A stretch of DNA of 64,000 nt from assembly GCF_005222755.1 (NCBI RefSeq), contig NZ_STGD01000016.1:1-64000 (forward strand), read 5' to 3'. The notes below the pieces were generated by a model. That model ran no database searches and was not told the DNA's origin. It saw only the letters and a program-made list of their open reading frames with translations. The translations under genes and the position numbers were made by a program. Positions 47,154 through 55,489 of the stretch are shown piece after piece. The stretch is from Roseomonas sp. HF4 (GTDB taxonomy: Bacteria; Pseudomonadota; Alphaproteobacteria; Acetobacterales; Acetobacteraceae). How positions within the stretch are numbered: the stretch's first letter is position 1; each line of letters starts with the position of its first letter.

Positions 47154-48308
47154 TCAGCGCCCCGCCACGACGCGCCGGAACAGCAGGAACAGCGCCAGCG
47201 CCACCGCCAGCAGCGCGGCCGCGAAGACCACCGGCGCCGTCGTGCCTGCATGGTCCGCGAGCCACCCCGCGACCGGCGGGAAGCCCGTGCAGCCCGCGTA
47301 GAACCAGACGAAATAGACGCCCAGGCCCTGCGCCCGCCGCTCCGGCGGCACGGCCAGCGCCGGCAGGGCCGAGAAGACCGTGATCGGCAGCGCGTAGAGC
47401 AGGCCATGCAGCGCCAGGATCGGCGCGGCGAGGCCCAGCCCCGCGAAGGGCAGCAGCGCCGCGAGCAGGGCGGCGGCCGTGATGCCGCCCACCACCATCG
47501 GCCCGACCAGCCCCGCCCGCCGCGCCAGCAGCGCGCCCCCCGGCACCGCCAGGATGTTCACCCAGGACATCAGTGAGGTGGCGAAGCCGGCCTCCGCCAC
47601 CGACAGCCCGCGCTCCACCAGCAATGGGGGCGCGAAGGTCACAAGCACCATGTAGGTGCCGTTGACACAGGCCCAGCAGGCGCCGGCCAGGCACATCAGC
47701 GCGACCTCCCGCCGCGTCAGCCGGCCGGTCCCGGCCGGCGGCGGCGCCGCGCGCGGCGCGGGCCGGGCGGCGGCGGCCAGCCCGGCAAAGGCGACGGCCC
47801 CCGCCACGGCGGCCACCAGGAAGGGCAATTGCCAGCCCATCGTGACGGCGAGCCCCGGCAGCGCCGCCTGCGCCGCCGCGATGCCGATCGGCCAGCCGAG
47901 CACGTAGACCGACATCGCCAGGAACAGGTCCGCCCCCTGGAAGCGGTCCTGCATCATCTTGGTCAGGAACAGGATGCAGAAGACCGTGCCGATGCCGGTC
48001 ACGAGGCGGCCTCCGAGCAGCACCGCCTCCCCGCCTGCCGCGGCCGAGACCAGCGCGCCCGCCGTCAGCAACCCGAGCCCCGCCAGCACCCCCGCGCGGT
48101 CCCCGATCCGCCGCGCCGCGAGGCCGAGGGGGAAGACCAGCACCAGCCCCGGCAGCCAGAACAGCCCGACCAGCGTGCCGAAGCGCGTCCAGTCCAGGTC
48201 GAATTCCGGCACCAGCACCGGCCCCGCCGCGCCCGGCGCCTGGAACAGCGCGCCCAGCGCGAAGCGCACCGCGAAGACCGCGACCAGGAAGGCGCCGGAG
48301 CCCTTCAC
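47154..48308 (-). CDS. Major facilitator superfamily transporter
   Basis: A 384-residue membrane protein with about twelve hydrophobic helices in two halves and a cytosolic middle loop (ARPAPRAAPPPAGTGRLTRRE). RRIGDRAGVLAGLGLL is the loop 2-3 type motif of MFS carriers, and VTGIGTVFCILFLTKM resembles the TM4 region. It resembles CynX/NarK-like members only loosely, so the substrate is unknown. The start is uncertain: GTG 48308 is chosen, with GTG 48323 as an alternative. It is the last gene of an rlmI-like/DUF3293/MFS operon. Confidence 0.87.
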   Translation of the reverse strand: MKGSGAFLVAVFAVRFALGALFQAPGAAGPVLVPEFDLDWTRFGTLVGLFWLPGLVLVFPLGLAARRIGDRAGVLAGLGLLTAGALVSAAAGGEAVLLGGRLVTGIGTVFCILFLTKMMQDRFQGADLFLAMSVYVLGWPIGIAAAQAALPGLAVTMGWQLPFLVAAVAGAVAFAGLAAAARPAPRAAPPPAGTGRLTRREVALMCLAGACWACVNGTYMVLVTFAPPLLVERGLSVAEAGFATSLMSWVNILAVPGGALLARRAGLVGPMVVGGITAAALLAALLPFAGLGLAAPILALHGLLYALPITVFSALPALAVPPERRAQGLGVYFVWFYAGCTGFPPVAGWLADHAGTTAPVVFAAALLAVALALFLLFRRVVAGR

Positions 48309-48348
48309 CGCGGACGCCCCCACGCGGTGCCGCGGCGCGCCCGGGACA

Positions 48349-48795
48349 TCAGCGCAGCACCAGCAGGACCGCGGGCGCGCGCAGCCGCAGCCGCAGGACC
48401 GCATGCTGGCGGAACACCCGCGCGAGGCGGATCGCGGGGCGCGCATCGCCCGGCACGACGAGATGCGGCTCCGGCTTCCAGGCGCCGCGCGCCGGGCGGC
48501 CGAGCGCCTCCAGCACGCGAAGCCGCCGCGCGCGCAGCATCAGCCGTGCCTGCATCGCGACGTTGCGCCGCGCCGGCCAGCGCCGGCTCGCCGGGTTCCA
48601 GGCGCCGAGGACGACCGCCTGGCGCACGCCCGCAGCCGCCAGCACCGCATCCATGCCCGGCGACCGGCGCCCGAGCCGCCCCACGGCGCCGCCCGCCTCG
48701 AAGCCCGTGCCGCGCCAGCCGCGCAGCAGCGCGGCGCCGATCGGCCGCGGCGCGGCGCAGAGGAAGCGCAGATGCGGCGACGCGGGCGGGATCAC
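48349..48795 (-). CDS. DUF3293-like protein
   Basis: A 148-residue soluble protein resembling the DUF3293 family: VVLGAWNPASRRWPARRNVA is the family's AWNP block, followed by ALGRPARGAWKPEPHLVVPG and IRLARVFRQHAVLRL. The function is unknown. ATG 48795 overlaps the stop of the rRNA methyltransferase gene (ATGA), indicating coupled translation. It may share a role in RNA or ribosome handling, but that is inference. Confidence 0.75.
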   Translation of the reverse strand: MIPPASPHLRFLCAAPRPIGAALLRGWRGTGFEAGGAVGRLGRRSPGMDAVLAAAGVRQAVVLGAWNPASRRWPARRNVAMQARLMLRARRLRVLEALGRPARGAWKPEPHLVVPGDARPAIRLARVFRQHAVLRLRLRAPAVLLVLR

Positions 48796-50003
48796 GGCAG
48801 GTGCAGCAGCATGCCCTTGAGATACTGGCTCTCGGGCAGCATCGGGTGCAGCGGATGGTCGGGGCCGGCGCCGCCCATGTGCAGGATGCGCGCGTCCCGC
48901 CCATGCACCGCGCGCCCCTGGCGCGACGCCCGGTGCACGCCCCAGACCACGGCATCCGCGAAATCCCCGGGCGCGACGTGGTGGGAACAGGAGGCGATGA
49001 ACAGGAAACCGCCCCGCTCGACCAGCCCGGCGGCGAGCCGCGCGAGCTTGCCATAGGCGCGCAGCGCCGCGGGCTGGTCCTTGCGCTGCTTGGCGAAGGC
49101 CGGCGGGTCCACGATGACGACGCCGAAGCGCCGTTCCTCCCCCGCCATGCGCTCCAGCGCCTCCATGGCCTCGGCGCGCAACGTGGTCACGCGCGCATCG
49201 ACGCCGGCCAGCGCCGCCGCGTCCCGCGCCGTCGCCAGCGCGTGCTCGCTGCGGTCGAGCAGCGTGACCGCGGTCGCGCCGGCGAAAGCGCAGCCGATCC
49301 CGAAGCCACCGGTGTGGCAGAAGGCATCGAGCACGGTCGCGCCCCGAGCCAGGCGCGCGACGCGCGCGCGGTGCTCGCGCTGGTCGAAGAACCAGCCGGT
49401 CTTCTGCCCGCCCAGCAGGTCCACGGGGAAGCGGAGCCCGCCTTCCTCGACCATCGCGCCCGCGGCGTCGCCGGCCAGCAGGCGCACCTCCTCGGGCAGG
49501 CCTTCCAGCCCGCGCACTGCGCTGTCGTTGCGCGCGACCACGCCACGCGGCGCGATGAGGCCCGCCAGCGCGTCGAGGATCATCGGCGTCGCCGCCTCCA
49601 TCCCCGCGGTATTCGCCTGCAGCGCCATCACGTCGCCGTAGCGGTCGATCACCAGCCCCGGCAGCCCGTCCGCCTCGGCATGCACCAGGCGGTAGTGCGG
49701 CGCTTCGAACAGGCGGCCGCGGAGCGCCAGCGCCTCCGCCAGGCGGGCGCGGAACCAGGCGGCGTCGCAGGGCGCGGCCGGGTCGGCGTCGAGGCGCCGT
49801 GCCGCGATCAGCGAATGCGGATTGAAATGCCAGGCGCCGTGCCTGGTGCCGTCGTCGCCTTCCAGCCGCACGACGCTGCCGGGCGGCAGGGCGCGCGCGG
49901 CCGGCGTCATCGCGACCTCGTTGCTGAAGGCCCAGGGGTGGCCCGCCTTCACGCGGCGGTCGCGGCCGGGCAGAAGGCGGATGATCGGGCGGGTCTCGGG
50001 CAT
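48792..50003 (-). CDS. Class I SAM-dependent rRNA methyltransferase, RlmI-like
   Basis: A 403-residue protein with an N-terminal PUA-type domain (LLPGRDRRVKAGHPWAFSNE), an EEHUD-like middle (LVHAEADGLPGLVIDRYGD), and a Rossmann methyltransferase: LLGGQKTGWFFDQREHRARV, then VLDAFCHTGGFGIGCAFAGA (motif I), VIVDPPAFAKQRK (motif IV, DPPxF) and FIASCSHHV. E. coli RlmI makes m5C1962 in 23S rRNA; this is the likely role. ATG 50003 has AGGCGG upstream. It heads the MFS operon. Confidence 0.9.
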   Translation of the reverse strand: MPETRPIIRLLPGRDRRVKAGHPWAFSNEVAMTPAARALPPGSVVRLEGDDGTRHGAWHFNPHSLIAARRLDADPAAPCDAAWFRARLAEALALRGRLFEAPHYRLVHAEADGLPGLVIDRYGDVMALQANTAGMEAATPMILDALAGLIAPRGVVARNDSAVRGLEGLPEEVRLLAGDAAGAMVEEGGLRFPVDLLGGQKTGWFFDQREHRARVARLARGATVLDAFCHTGGFGIGCAFAGATAVTLLDRSEHALATARDAAALAGVDARVTTLRAEAMEALERMAGEERRFGVVIVDPPAFAKQRKDQPAALRAYGKLARLAAGLVERGGFLFIASCSHHVAPGDFADAVVWGVHRASRQGRAVHGRDARILHMGGAGPDHPLHPMLPESQYLKGMLLHLP

Positions 50004-50076
50004 GAGGCCGCCTAGCCCCTCACCGCCTGCCCGGCAAGGCACAGGTTCGCTGAGGGCCGCTCAAAATATCGTTCGA

Positions 50077-50090
50077 ATTCAACATTGAAT
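50077..50090. promoter_or_regulatory. Inverted repeat ATTCAA-CA-TTGAAT
   Basis: A perfect 6-2-6 palindrome in the A/T-rich stretch between the rlmI-like gene and the small membrane gene. It could be an operator or overlap a promoter. TTGAAT also resembles a -35 hexamer. Confidence 0.4.
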
Positions 50091-50138
50091 CCGCGAAAAA
50101 TATCACCAAGTTTAATACAGCGGTTTTTCTGAGATTTT

Positions 50139-50157
50139 CATGAGAATGATTCTCGTG
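50139..50157. promoter_or_regulatory. Fur-box-like operator
   Basis: CATGAGAATGATTCTCGTG is a 19-bp palindrome with one mismatch pair; its core GAGAAT-G-ATTCTC is perfect. It closely matches the classic Fur-box form TGAGAATGATTCTCA. It is about 60 bp upstream of the 118-residue gene, in about 120 bp of unusually A/T-rich DNA. The spacing suits iron-dependent repression of the two-gene unit that follows. Confidence 0.65.
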
Positions 50158-50215
50158 GCGTCGCAGGATTTCCAGGGACTGCCCATCCAATAGTCCCATC
50201 CGGAGAATCCAGGCC

Positions 50216-50572
50216 ATGTCCGCCAATACCCCGAGTGCCTTCGCCCGCTTCACCGCCGATGCCGGCGCCCGCTGGACTGCCGCGAAGCCGCTCCTGCTCG
50301 CGCTCGGCGTGGGCCTCGTCGCCGGGCCGGTCATCTCCGGCATGGCCGGCTTCCAGATGCGAACCAGCACCGCCCAGGCGATGGCCCGCAACGGCGTGAT
50401 CGAACAGCAGGCGATCTTCTGCGCCGACCGCGCGCGCGCCGACACGGCGGAGACCGCGAGCCTCGGCTGGTCCGCCCGCAACGACCTCGCGCGCCGTTTC
50501 GCGACCATGCCGGGTGGCACGGCCATCGACCCCGACGTCGCCCGCGCCTGCGCCGACCGCCTGGCGCGATGA
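50216..50572 (+). CDS. Small membrane protein behind a Fur-like operator
   Basis: A 118-residue protein of unknown family. An N-terminal amphipathic region (SAFARFTADAGARWTAAKP) leads into one transmembrane helix (LLLALGVGLVAGPVISGMAG, about residues 35-54). A soluble tail with two cysteines (AIFCADRARAD and ARACADRLAR) follows, possibly a disulfide pair if periplasmic. ATG 50216 has GGAG about 11 bases upstream. The TGA overlaps the next gene's ATG. The Fur-like operator points to iron-responsive expression; no known iron gene is adjacent. Confidence 0.7.
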   Translation: MSANTPSAFARFTADAGARWTAAKPLLLALGVGLVAGPVISGMAGFQMRTSTAQAMARNGVIEQQAIFCADRARADTAETASLGWSARNDLARRFATMPGGTAIDPDVARACADRLAR

Positions 50573-50913
50573 CCGCGGCGCACCCTGCCATGACCTCCGC
50601 CGAGGCACCGCCGCCCCGCTGGGACGGCCACAGGCTCCTCTTCGACCTGCCGCTCGAGGGCGGCGGTCAGGTGCGTTGCGCGATCTCGCGCCTGGCGCTT
50701 CTCGCCGTGAGCGGCGGCGGGTCACTCCGCACCATGGACCTGCTGCGACGATTCGCCGCGGCGCGGCCGCGTATCGAGGCGGCGGCGCAGGCCAGGCTGC
50801 GCGAACGCGCCGGCCCGCCGCTCGGCCTCCTGCATATCTGGGAGGAAGACGTGACCGACCCGTCGCCCGCCGCGCCCACCGTCTCCCGGACCGCGACCGC
50901 GCCGCGCGGCTGA
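50569..50913 (+). CDS. DUF1488-like small protein
   Basis: A 114-residue soluble protein: WDGHRLLFDLPLEGGGQVRC, then AISRLALLAVSGG, RFAAARPRIEAAAQARLRER, LGLLHIWEEDV and a low-complexity C-terminal tail of Pro/Ala/Thr. The order of a short beta lead, an IS-AL helix and an R-RI-AAA helix resembles DUF1488 proteins. The function is unknown. ATG 50569 overlaps the preceding gene, so both respond to the same promoter. Bases 50914-51052 hold no gene. Confidence 0.7.
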   Translation: MTAAHPAMTSAEAPPPRWDGHRLLFDLPLEGGGQVRCAISRLALLAVSGGGSLRTMDLLRRFAAARPRIEAAAQARLRERAGPPLGLLHIWEEDVTDPSPAAPTVSRTATAPRG

Positions 50914-51052
50914 CGAACCGGCCCCGACGGCGCAGCGATTCCGGGTTGGGGTCACGCGCCGGGATTCCCTGGTCCCGCATCGGCTGGTGCCCTCCGGCAG
51001 ACCGGGCCCTGCGATGGTTCCCCGCGATGGGGCGCTGTTCTAGCGTCCCGGC

Positions 51053-51925
51053 ATGCAGATCTGCCGCGACCTCCCCTCGCTCCGTGCCGCCACCGCCGCG
51101 CTCCGCGCCGACGGCCGGCGGCTCGGCCTCGTGCCCACCATGGGCGCGCTGCACGACGGCCATCTCGCGCTCGTCGCCGCGGCGCGCGCCGCGGGCGCCG
51201 GCGCCGTCGCCGCCTCGATCTTCGTCAACCCGCTGCAATTCGCCGCCAACGAGGATCTGGCGCGCTACCCGCGCGACGAGGCAGGCGACCTCGCGAAGCT
51301 CCGCGCCGCCGGCTGCGACCTCGTCTGGATGCCGCCTGTCGAGGCCATGTACCCGCCCGGCGCCGCCACCACCGTCGAGGTCGCCGGCCCCTCGGCGGGC
51401 TTCGAGGGCGATGCCCGCCCCGGCCATTTCCGCGGCGTGGCGACCGTGTGCTGCAAGCTCTTCCTGCAATCGGGCGCCGAGATCGCCGCCTTCGGCGAGA
51501 AGGACTGGCAGCAATTGCAGGTCGTGACGCGCATGGCCGCCGACCTCGACATCCCCGTCCGCATCCTGCCCGTGGCGACGGTCCGGGAGGCGGACGGGCT
51601 CGCGATGTCGTCGCGCAACCGCTACCTCACGACCGCCGAGCGCGCGACGGCGCCGCTGCTCCATCGCCGCATGACCGAGGCCGCCGCCGCCATCGCCGCC
51701 GGCGCGCCCATCGCGCCCACGCTGGAACGCGCGCGCGCGGCGTTGTGCGACGCGGGCTTCGCGCCCGACTACCTCGCGGCGGTCGAGGCCGCGACGCTGC
51801 GCCCGCTCGACGCACCAAGTCGCGACACGCCGATGCGCCTGCTGGCGGCCGCGCGCCTCGGCGCCGTGCGGCTGCTCGACAACATTCCCCTCGGCGCGCC
51901 CGCCGGCACGCCCGGACCGGGCTGA
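51053..51925 (+). CDS. panC: Pantoate--beta-alanine ligase
   Basis: A 290-residue PanC, forming pantothenate from pantoate, beta-alanine and ATP. Visible: LVPTMGALHDGHLALVAAAR, with the HIGH-type loop; ASIFVNPLQFAANEDLARYP; the pantoate-site GHFRGVATVCCKLF; FGEKDWQQLQVVTRM; and the KMSKS-type region DGLAMSSRNRYLT. Length is typical. The ATG at 51053 begins MQICRDLPSL as in homologues. panB and panD are not nearby. A full repeat copy follows its stop. Confidence 0.96.
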   Translation: MQICRDLPSLRAATAALRADGRRLGLVPTMGALHDGHLALVAAARAAGAGAVAASIFVNPLQFAANEDLARYPRDEAGDLAKLRAAGCDLVWMPPVEAMYPPGAATTVEVAGPSAGFEGDARPGHFRGVATVCCKLFLQSGAEIAAFGEKDWQQLQVVTRMAADLDIPVRILPVATVREADGLAMSSRNRYLTTAERATAPLLHRRMTEAAAAIAAGAPIAPTLERARAALCDAGFAPDYLAAVEAATLRPLDAPSRDTPMRLLAAARLGAVRLLDNIPLGAPAGTPGPG

Positions 51926-51952
51926 ACATCCGGCCGGGGACCGCCGTCGCAA

Positions 51953-52083
51953 GGGGGGGGGAGGAGAACCTCCCCCGCGCCCCCTCCCTTCCTTGTCCCT
52001 GGGTGACCGACCTCCAAGGCCAGCGCCAAGGGCCAAAGAAGGTTGTGGGGGGTCCGGGGGGAGAAGTTCCCTTCTCTCCCCCC
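51953..52083 (+). repeat. Composite palindromic repeat, copy H
   Basis: Head hairpin (GGGGGGAGGAGAACCTCCCC), partly decayed central arms (CCTTCCTTGTCCCTGG and GCCAAGGGCCAAAGAAGG), TTGTGGGGGGTCC, and a tail hairpin with an added TC (CTTCTCTCCCCCC). It lies between the convergent panC and nucleotidase genes. Confidence 0.88.
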
Positions 52084-52102
52084 GCCCTTCCAGCGCGCCC
52101 CC

Positions 52103-53689
52103 TCAGCGCGCCGTGATCCGCCCATCCTCCCGCACGGCGCCGAAGCGGCCGGCGGCGATCGCCTCGGCCACCGTCTCGTCGAGCACCGGCCCGGTGTCGT
52201 AGGGGTCGAGCGCGCGGTCACGGAACATCACGTAGCCGTCGCCGCCGCGGCGCATGAAGTCGTTCGTCACGACGCGATAGACCCGCCCCGGGTCGAGCGG
52301 CACGAAGCCCGCGCCCTGCGCGACCTCCACCTGGCGCACGCGGCTGCCGGGCGCCGCCGCCGGGTCCCAGGCGAAGCGGATGCCCGCCACCTGCGGGAAG
52401 CGCCCCGCCGTGCCCGCGCCCTGCGACAGCCCGTTCTCCAGCGCCGCCACCACGTCGGCGCCGCGCAGCCCCATCACCGCGATGGTATTGCCGAAGGGCA
52501 GCACGGTCAGCACGTCGCCATAGGTCACCTGGCCGCCCGGCAGCCCGGCGCGCAGCCCGCCGCCGTTGGTGATGGCGATCTCGGCGCCCGGGATGCGGTC
52601 CAGCATCGCCTGCGTCACCAGGCTGCCCAGCGCGCATTCGCCGCGCCGGCAGCCGGCATTGGGCAGCGCGGACGAAAGCGTGCCGACCGGCCGCCGCCGC
52701 GTCTCCGCGAGCGGCCGGGCGAGGTCGGCCACCAGCGCGGCCACGCGCGCATCCTCGGGCACCGCGGCATCGAGCGCGAGCGGCGCGCCGCCATGCGCCG
52801 CGATCCGCCCATCCGCCGCGAGGTCGAGGTCGAGCCGCCCGAGGAAGCGCCCATAGGCGCCGGTCTGCACGATCCGCACGTCCCGGTCGCGCCCGGCGAC
52901 CAGCAGGGGCGCGGGGCCTTCCGCGTCGGGCTCGGGCGCAAGAAGCGTGTGGGAATGGCCGCCCACGATGGCGTCGATGCCGGCCACCTCCGCCGCCAGC
53001 CGCCGGTCGGCGCCGAGGCCCAGATGCGACACCACCACCACCGTCGCGGGTCCGCGCGCGCGGATCTCGGCGATGGCGCGCGCCACGGCCTCGGCCGGGT
53101 CGGCGAAGCGGAGGTTCCGCCCCGGGGAGGCCAGAAGCGGCGTCTCGGGCGTGATGACGCCGACGAAGGCGATGCGGGCGTCGGCCTTCGTCGTCTCCCA
53201 GAACGGCCGGATGCGCCCGGACAGCAGCGGTTCCGCCCGCGCGTCAATATTGGCGGCGAGGATCGGGAAGCCCGCGCCCTCGGCGAAGCGCGCGAGCACC
53301 TCGGGGCCGTTGTCGAACTCGTGGTTGCCGAGAGTCATCGCCTCGCAACCCCAGGCCTGCATCACGGCGCGTTCCGCCAACCCACGGTGGTGCGTGTAGA
53401 ACAGGCTGCCCATGAACTGGTCGCCGGCGTCGACCGCGACCACGGCGCGCCCGGCCGCCGCCGCTTCCGCCCGCGCCGCCGCGATCCCACCCACCAGCCG
53501 CGCCGCGCCGCCGAGGCAGGGCGCATCCGCCCGGCACGCCGCGCCGGTCGCGCGCGCCACGGGCTCATGGCGGGAATGGAAGTCGTTGACGTGCAGGAGG
53601 CGCACGGCGCGCGCCGCTTGCGCCCGCGCCGGGCGCAGGACGGGAGCGGCAAGGGCGGCGCCGAGCAACAGGCGGCGGGGAAGGCGCAT
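52103..53689 (-). CDS. Exported 5'-nucleotidase/metallophosphatase
   Basis: A 528-residue bifunctional nucleotidase of the UshA/YfkN type. A signal peptide comes first (MRLPRRLLLGAALAAPVLRP, twin-arginine-like). The metallophosphatase domain has LLHVNDFHSRHEP, AVDAGDQFMGS, TLGNHEFDNGP, VSHLGLGAD and IVGGHSHTLL. The C-terminal 5'-nucleotidase domain (AITNGGGLRAGLPGGQVTYG, LPFGNTIAVMGLRG, then FMRRGGDGYVMF) binds the nucleotide. It should work in the periplasm to scavenge nucleotides or phosphate. It diverges from the TSUP gene. Confidence 0.93.
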   Translation of the reverse strand: MRLPRRLLLGAALAAPVLRPARAQAARAVRLLHVNDFHSRHEPVARATGAACRADAPCLGGAARLVGGIAAARAEAAAAGRAVVAVDAGDQFMGSLFYTHHRGLAERAVMQAWGCEAMTLGNHEFDNGPEVLARFAEGAGFPILAANIDARAEPLLSGRIRPFWETTKADARIAFVGVITPETPLLASPGRNLRFADPAEAVARAIAEIRARGPATVVVVSHLGLGADRRLAAEVAGIDAIVGGHSHTLLAPEPDAEGPAPLLVAGRDRDVRIVQTGAYGRFLGRLDLDLAADGRIAAHGGAPLALDAAVPEDARVAALVADLARPLAETRRRPVGTLSSALPNAGCRRGECALGSLVTQAMLDRIPGAEIAITNGGGLRAGLPGGQVTYGDVLTVLPFGNTIAVMGLRGADVVAALENGLSQGAGTAGRFPQVAGIRFAWDPAAAPGSRVRQVEVAQGAGFVPLDPGRVYRVVTNDFMRRGGDGYVMFRDRALDPYDTGPVLDETVAEAIAAGRFGAVREDGRITAR

Positions 53690-53818
53690 GGGGGGGACTC
53701 CGGGGTCGTCTGCCGCAATCCTGCCGCGCCGGCGGGCGATTGTCCCTTGCCGCATGCGGCACGCGGGTTCAAACCGCGAGGGTTCGACGTCTTTCCCAGC
53801 AACCGGGACCGGAACGCG

Positions 53819-54733
53819 ATGCAGGTCTACCTGCCGATCGCCGAGATGAGCGTGGATGCCATGCTGCTGCTGGGCATCGGCTTCGGCGTGGGCTGGCTGT
53901 CGGGCCTGTTCGGCGTCGGCGGCGGCTTCCTCCTGACGCCGGTGCTGATCCTGATCGGCATCCCGGCGCCGGTCGCGGTCGCCTCCGGCGCCAACCAGAC
54001 GCTGGGCGCCTCGGTCTCCGGCCTCATCGCGCAATGGCGGCGGGACAATGTCGATGCCCGGATGGGCATCGTGCTGCTGACGGGCGGGCTGCTCGGATCG
54101 CTGCTCGGCGTGCAGCTGTTCGCGGCGCTGCGCAAGGCGGGGCAGGTCGACCTCGCGGTGTCGTTCTTCTACGTCGTCGTGCTCGGCACGGTGGGCGCGC
54201 TGATGGTGCGCGAGAGCGTGCGCGCCATCTTCCGCCGCCGCCGCACCGGCTCGGCCGCCGCCCGCGCGCACGAACACACCTGGCTGCACGGCCTGCCCTT
54301 CAAGGTGCGCTTCCGCAAGTCGCGCCTCTATATCTCGATCGTGCCGCCGCTGGCCGTCGGCTTCGGCATCGGCATCCTCTCGGCGGTCATGGGGGTCGGC
54401 GGCGGCTTCATGCTGGTCCCGGCCATGATCTATCTGCTGGGCATGCCGACCAGCGTCGTGATCGGCACCTCGCTGTTCCAGGTGGTGTTCGTCTCGGCCA
54501 ACGTGACCCTGCTGCAGGCGATCCAGGTGGGCAGCGTCGACATCGTGCTGACGCTGCTGCTGCTGGCGGGCGGCGTGGCCGGCGCGCAGTTCGGCGCCGC
54601 CATGGGCACGAAGCTGCGCGGGGAGGAGACGCGCGCGCTGCTCGGCCTGCTGGTGCTGGCGGTCGCGATCGGCCTCGCCTGGGGCCTGGTCAGCCCGCCC
54701 GAGAACCTCTTCGCGATCGGCCCGGTGCAATGA
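53819..54733 (+). CDS. TSUP (TauE/SafE) family permease
   Basis: A 304-residue membrane protein with about eight helices and the two homologous family blocks GVGWLSGLFGVGGGFLLTPV and GIGILSAVMGVGGGFMLVPA. A cytosolic loop (FRRRRTGSAAARAHEHTW) separates the halves. TSUP members move sulfite, sulfoacetate or other organosulfur anions. ATG 53819 has GGAAC upstream. The next gene, TIGR02186, overlaps by four bases, a conserved pairing in alphaproteobacteria that suggests a joint transport complex. Confidence 0.93.
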   Translation: MQVYLPIAEMSVDAMLLLGIGFGVGWLSGLFGVGGGFLLTPVLILIGIPAPVAVASGANQTLGASVSGLIAQWRRDNVDARMGIVLLTGGLLGSLLGVQLFAALRKAGQVDLAVSFFYVVVLGTVGALMVRESVRAIFRRRRTGSAAARAHEHTWLHGLPFKVRFRKSRLYISIVPPLAVGFGIGILSAVMGVGGGFMLVPAMIYLLGMPTSVVIGTSLFQVVFVSANVTLLQAIQVGSVDIVLTLLLLAGGVAGAQFGAAMGTKLRGEETRALLGLLVLAVAIGLAWGLVSPPENLFAIGPVQ

Positions 54734-55482
54734 GGGCCGCGGCGCTGCTGCTCGCGCTGCTGGCGCTGGCCATCCCCGCGGCCGCGCAGCCCGCCAGCAC
54801 GCCGCTGCTGACCGCCGACCTCTCGACCGACCGGGTCGAGATCAGCACCGGCTTCACCGGCGCCTCCGTCATCGTCTTCGGCGCGACCGAGCGCCTGATC
54901 GGCGCCGAGAGCGGGGAGGATGTCGTGGTCCTCGCCACCGGGCCGGCGCAGCCGACGGTGGTGCGCCGCAAGGTCAATGTCCTCGGCTTCTGGGTGAACG
55001 GCCCGGCCGCGACCTTCCCCGAGGTGCCGGGCTTCTACGCCATCGCGGCCACGCGCCCGGTCTGGCAGGCGCTGCCCGAACAGGTGCGCCGCAGCGCGCG
55101 GCTCGGCCTCGATGCGCTGCCGCTGCGCGCCGAGGGCAGCCAGGCGCCGGCCTTCCGCGCGGCGCTGCTCGACCTCAAGCAGCAGGACGGGCGCTGGCAG
55201 GAATACGCGGCGCCGGTCAGCGTCGCGGGCGGGCGCCTGTTCAGCGCGCGCATCTCCTTCCCCGATACGGTGCAGACCGGCGACTACCGCATCGAGGTGC
55301 TCCTGGTGCGCGAGCGCCGCATCGTCGCGCGGCAGGAACTGTTCCTGCGCGTGGACCGCGTCGGCACCGCCGCCTCCATCGCCCATGTCGCGCGGGCCAT
55401 GCCGGCCGTCTATGGTATCGGCTGCATCATCCTGGCCGCGCTCGCGGGCTGGCTGGGCAGCGTGATCTTCCGCAGGGGGTGA
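54730..55482 (+). CDS. TIGR02186 family membrane-anchored periplasmic protein
   Basis: A 250-residue protein with an N-terminal signal peptide (MRAAALLLALLALAIPAAAQ), a periplasmic beta-rich body (LSTDRVEISTGFTGASVIVF, VRRKVNVLGFWVNGPAATFP), and one C-terminal transmembrane helix (VYGIGCIILAALAGWLGSVI). This fits TIGR02186, which is usually encoded next to TSUP permeases. Its exact job is unknown; it may be an accessory subunit. It overlaps the TSUP stop (ATGA) and is followed 7 bp later by a stress-protein gene. Confidence 0.88.
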   Translation: MRAAALLLALLALAIPAAAQPASTPLLTADLSTDRVEISTGFTGASVIVFGATERLIGAESGEDVVVLATGPAQPTVVRRKVNVLGFWVNGPAATFPEVPGFYAIAATRPVWQALPEQVRRSARLGLDALPLRAEGSQAPAFRAALLDLKQQDGRWQEYAAPVSVAGGRLFSARISFPDTVQTGDYRIEVLLVRERRIVARQELFLRVDRVGTAASIAHVARAMPAVYGIGCIILAALAGWLGSVIFRRG

Positions 55483-55489
55483 GGGTGCG

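Noticed and set aside
53762-53778. A CGCGG-GTTCAAA-CCGCG hairpin resembling a tRNA T-arm
   Set aside because: The loop is out of register (no TTC at the required positions), and no acceptor, D or anticodon stems surround it.
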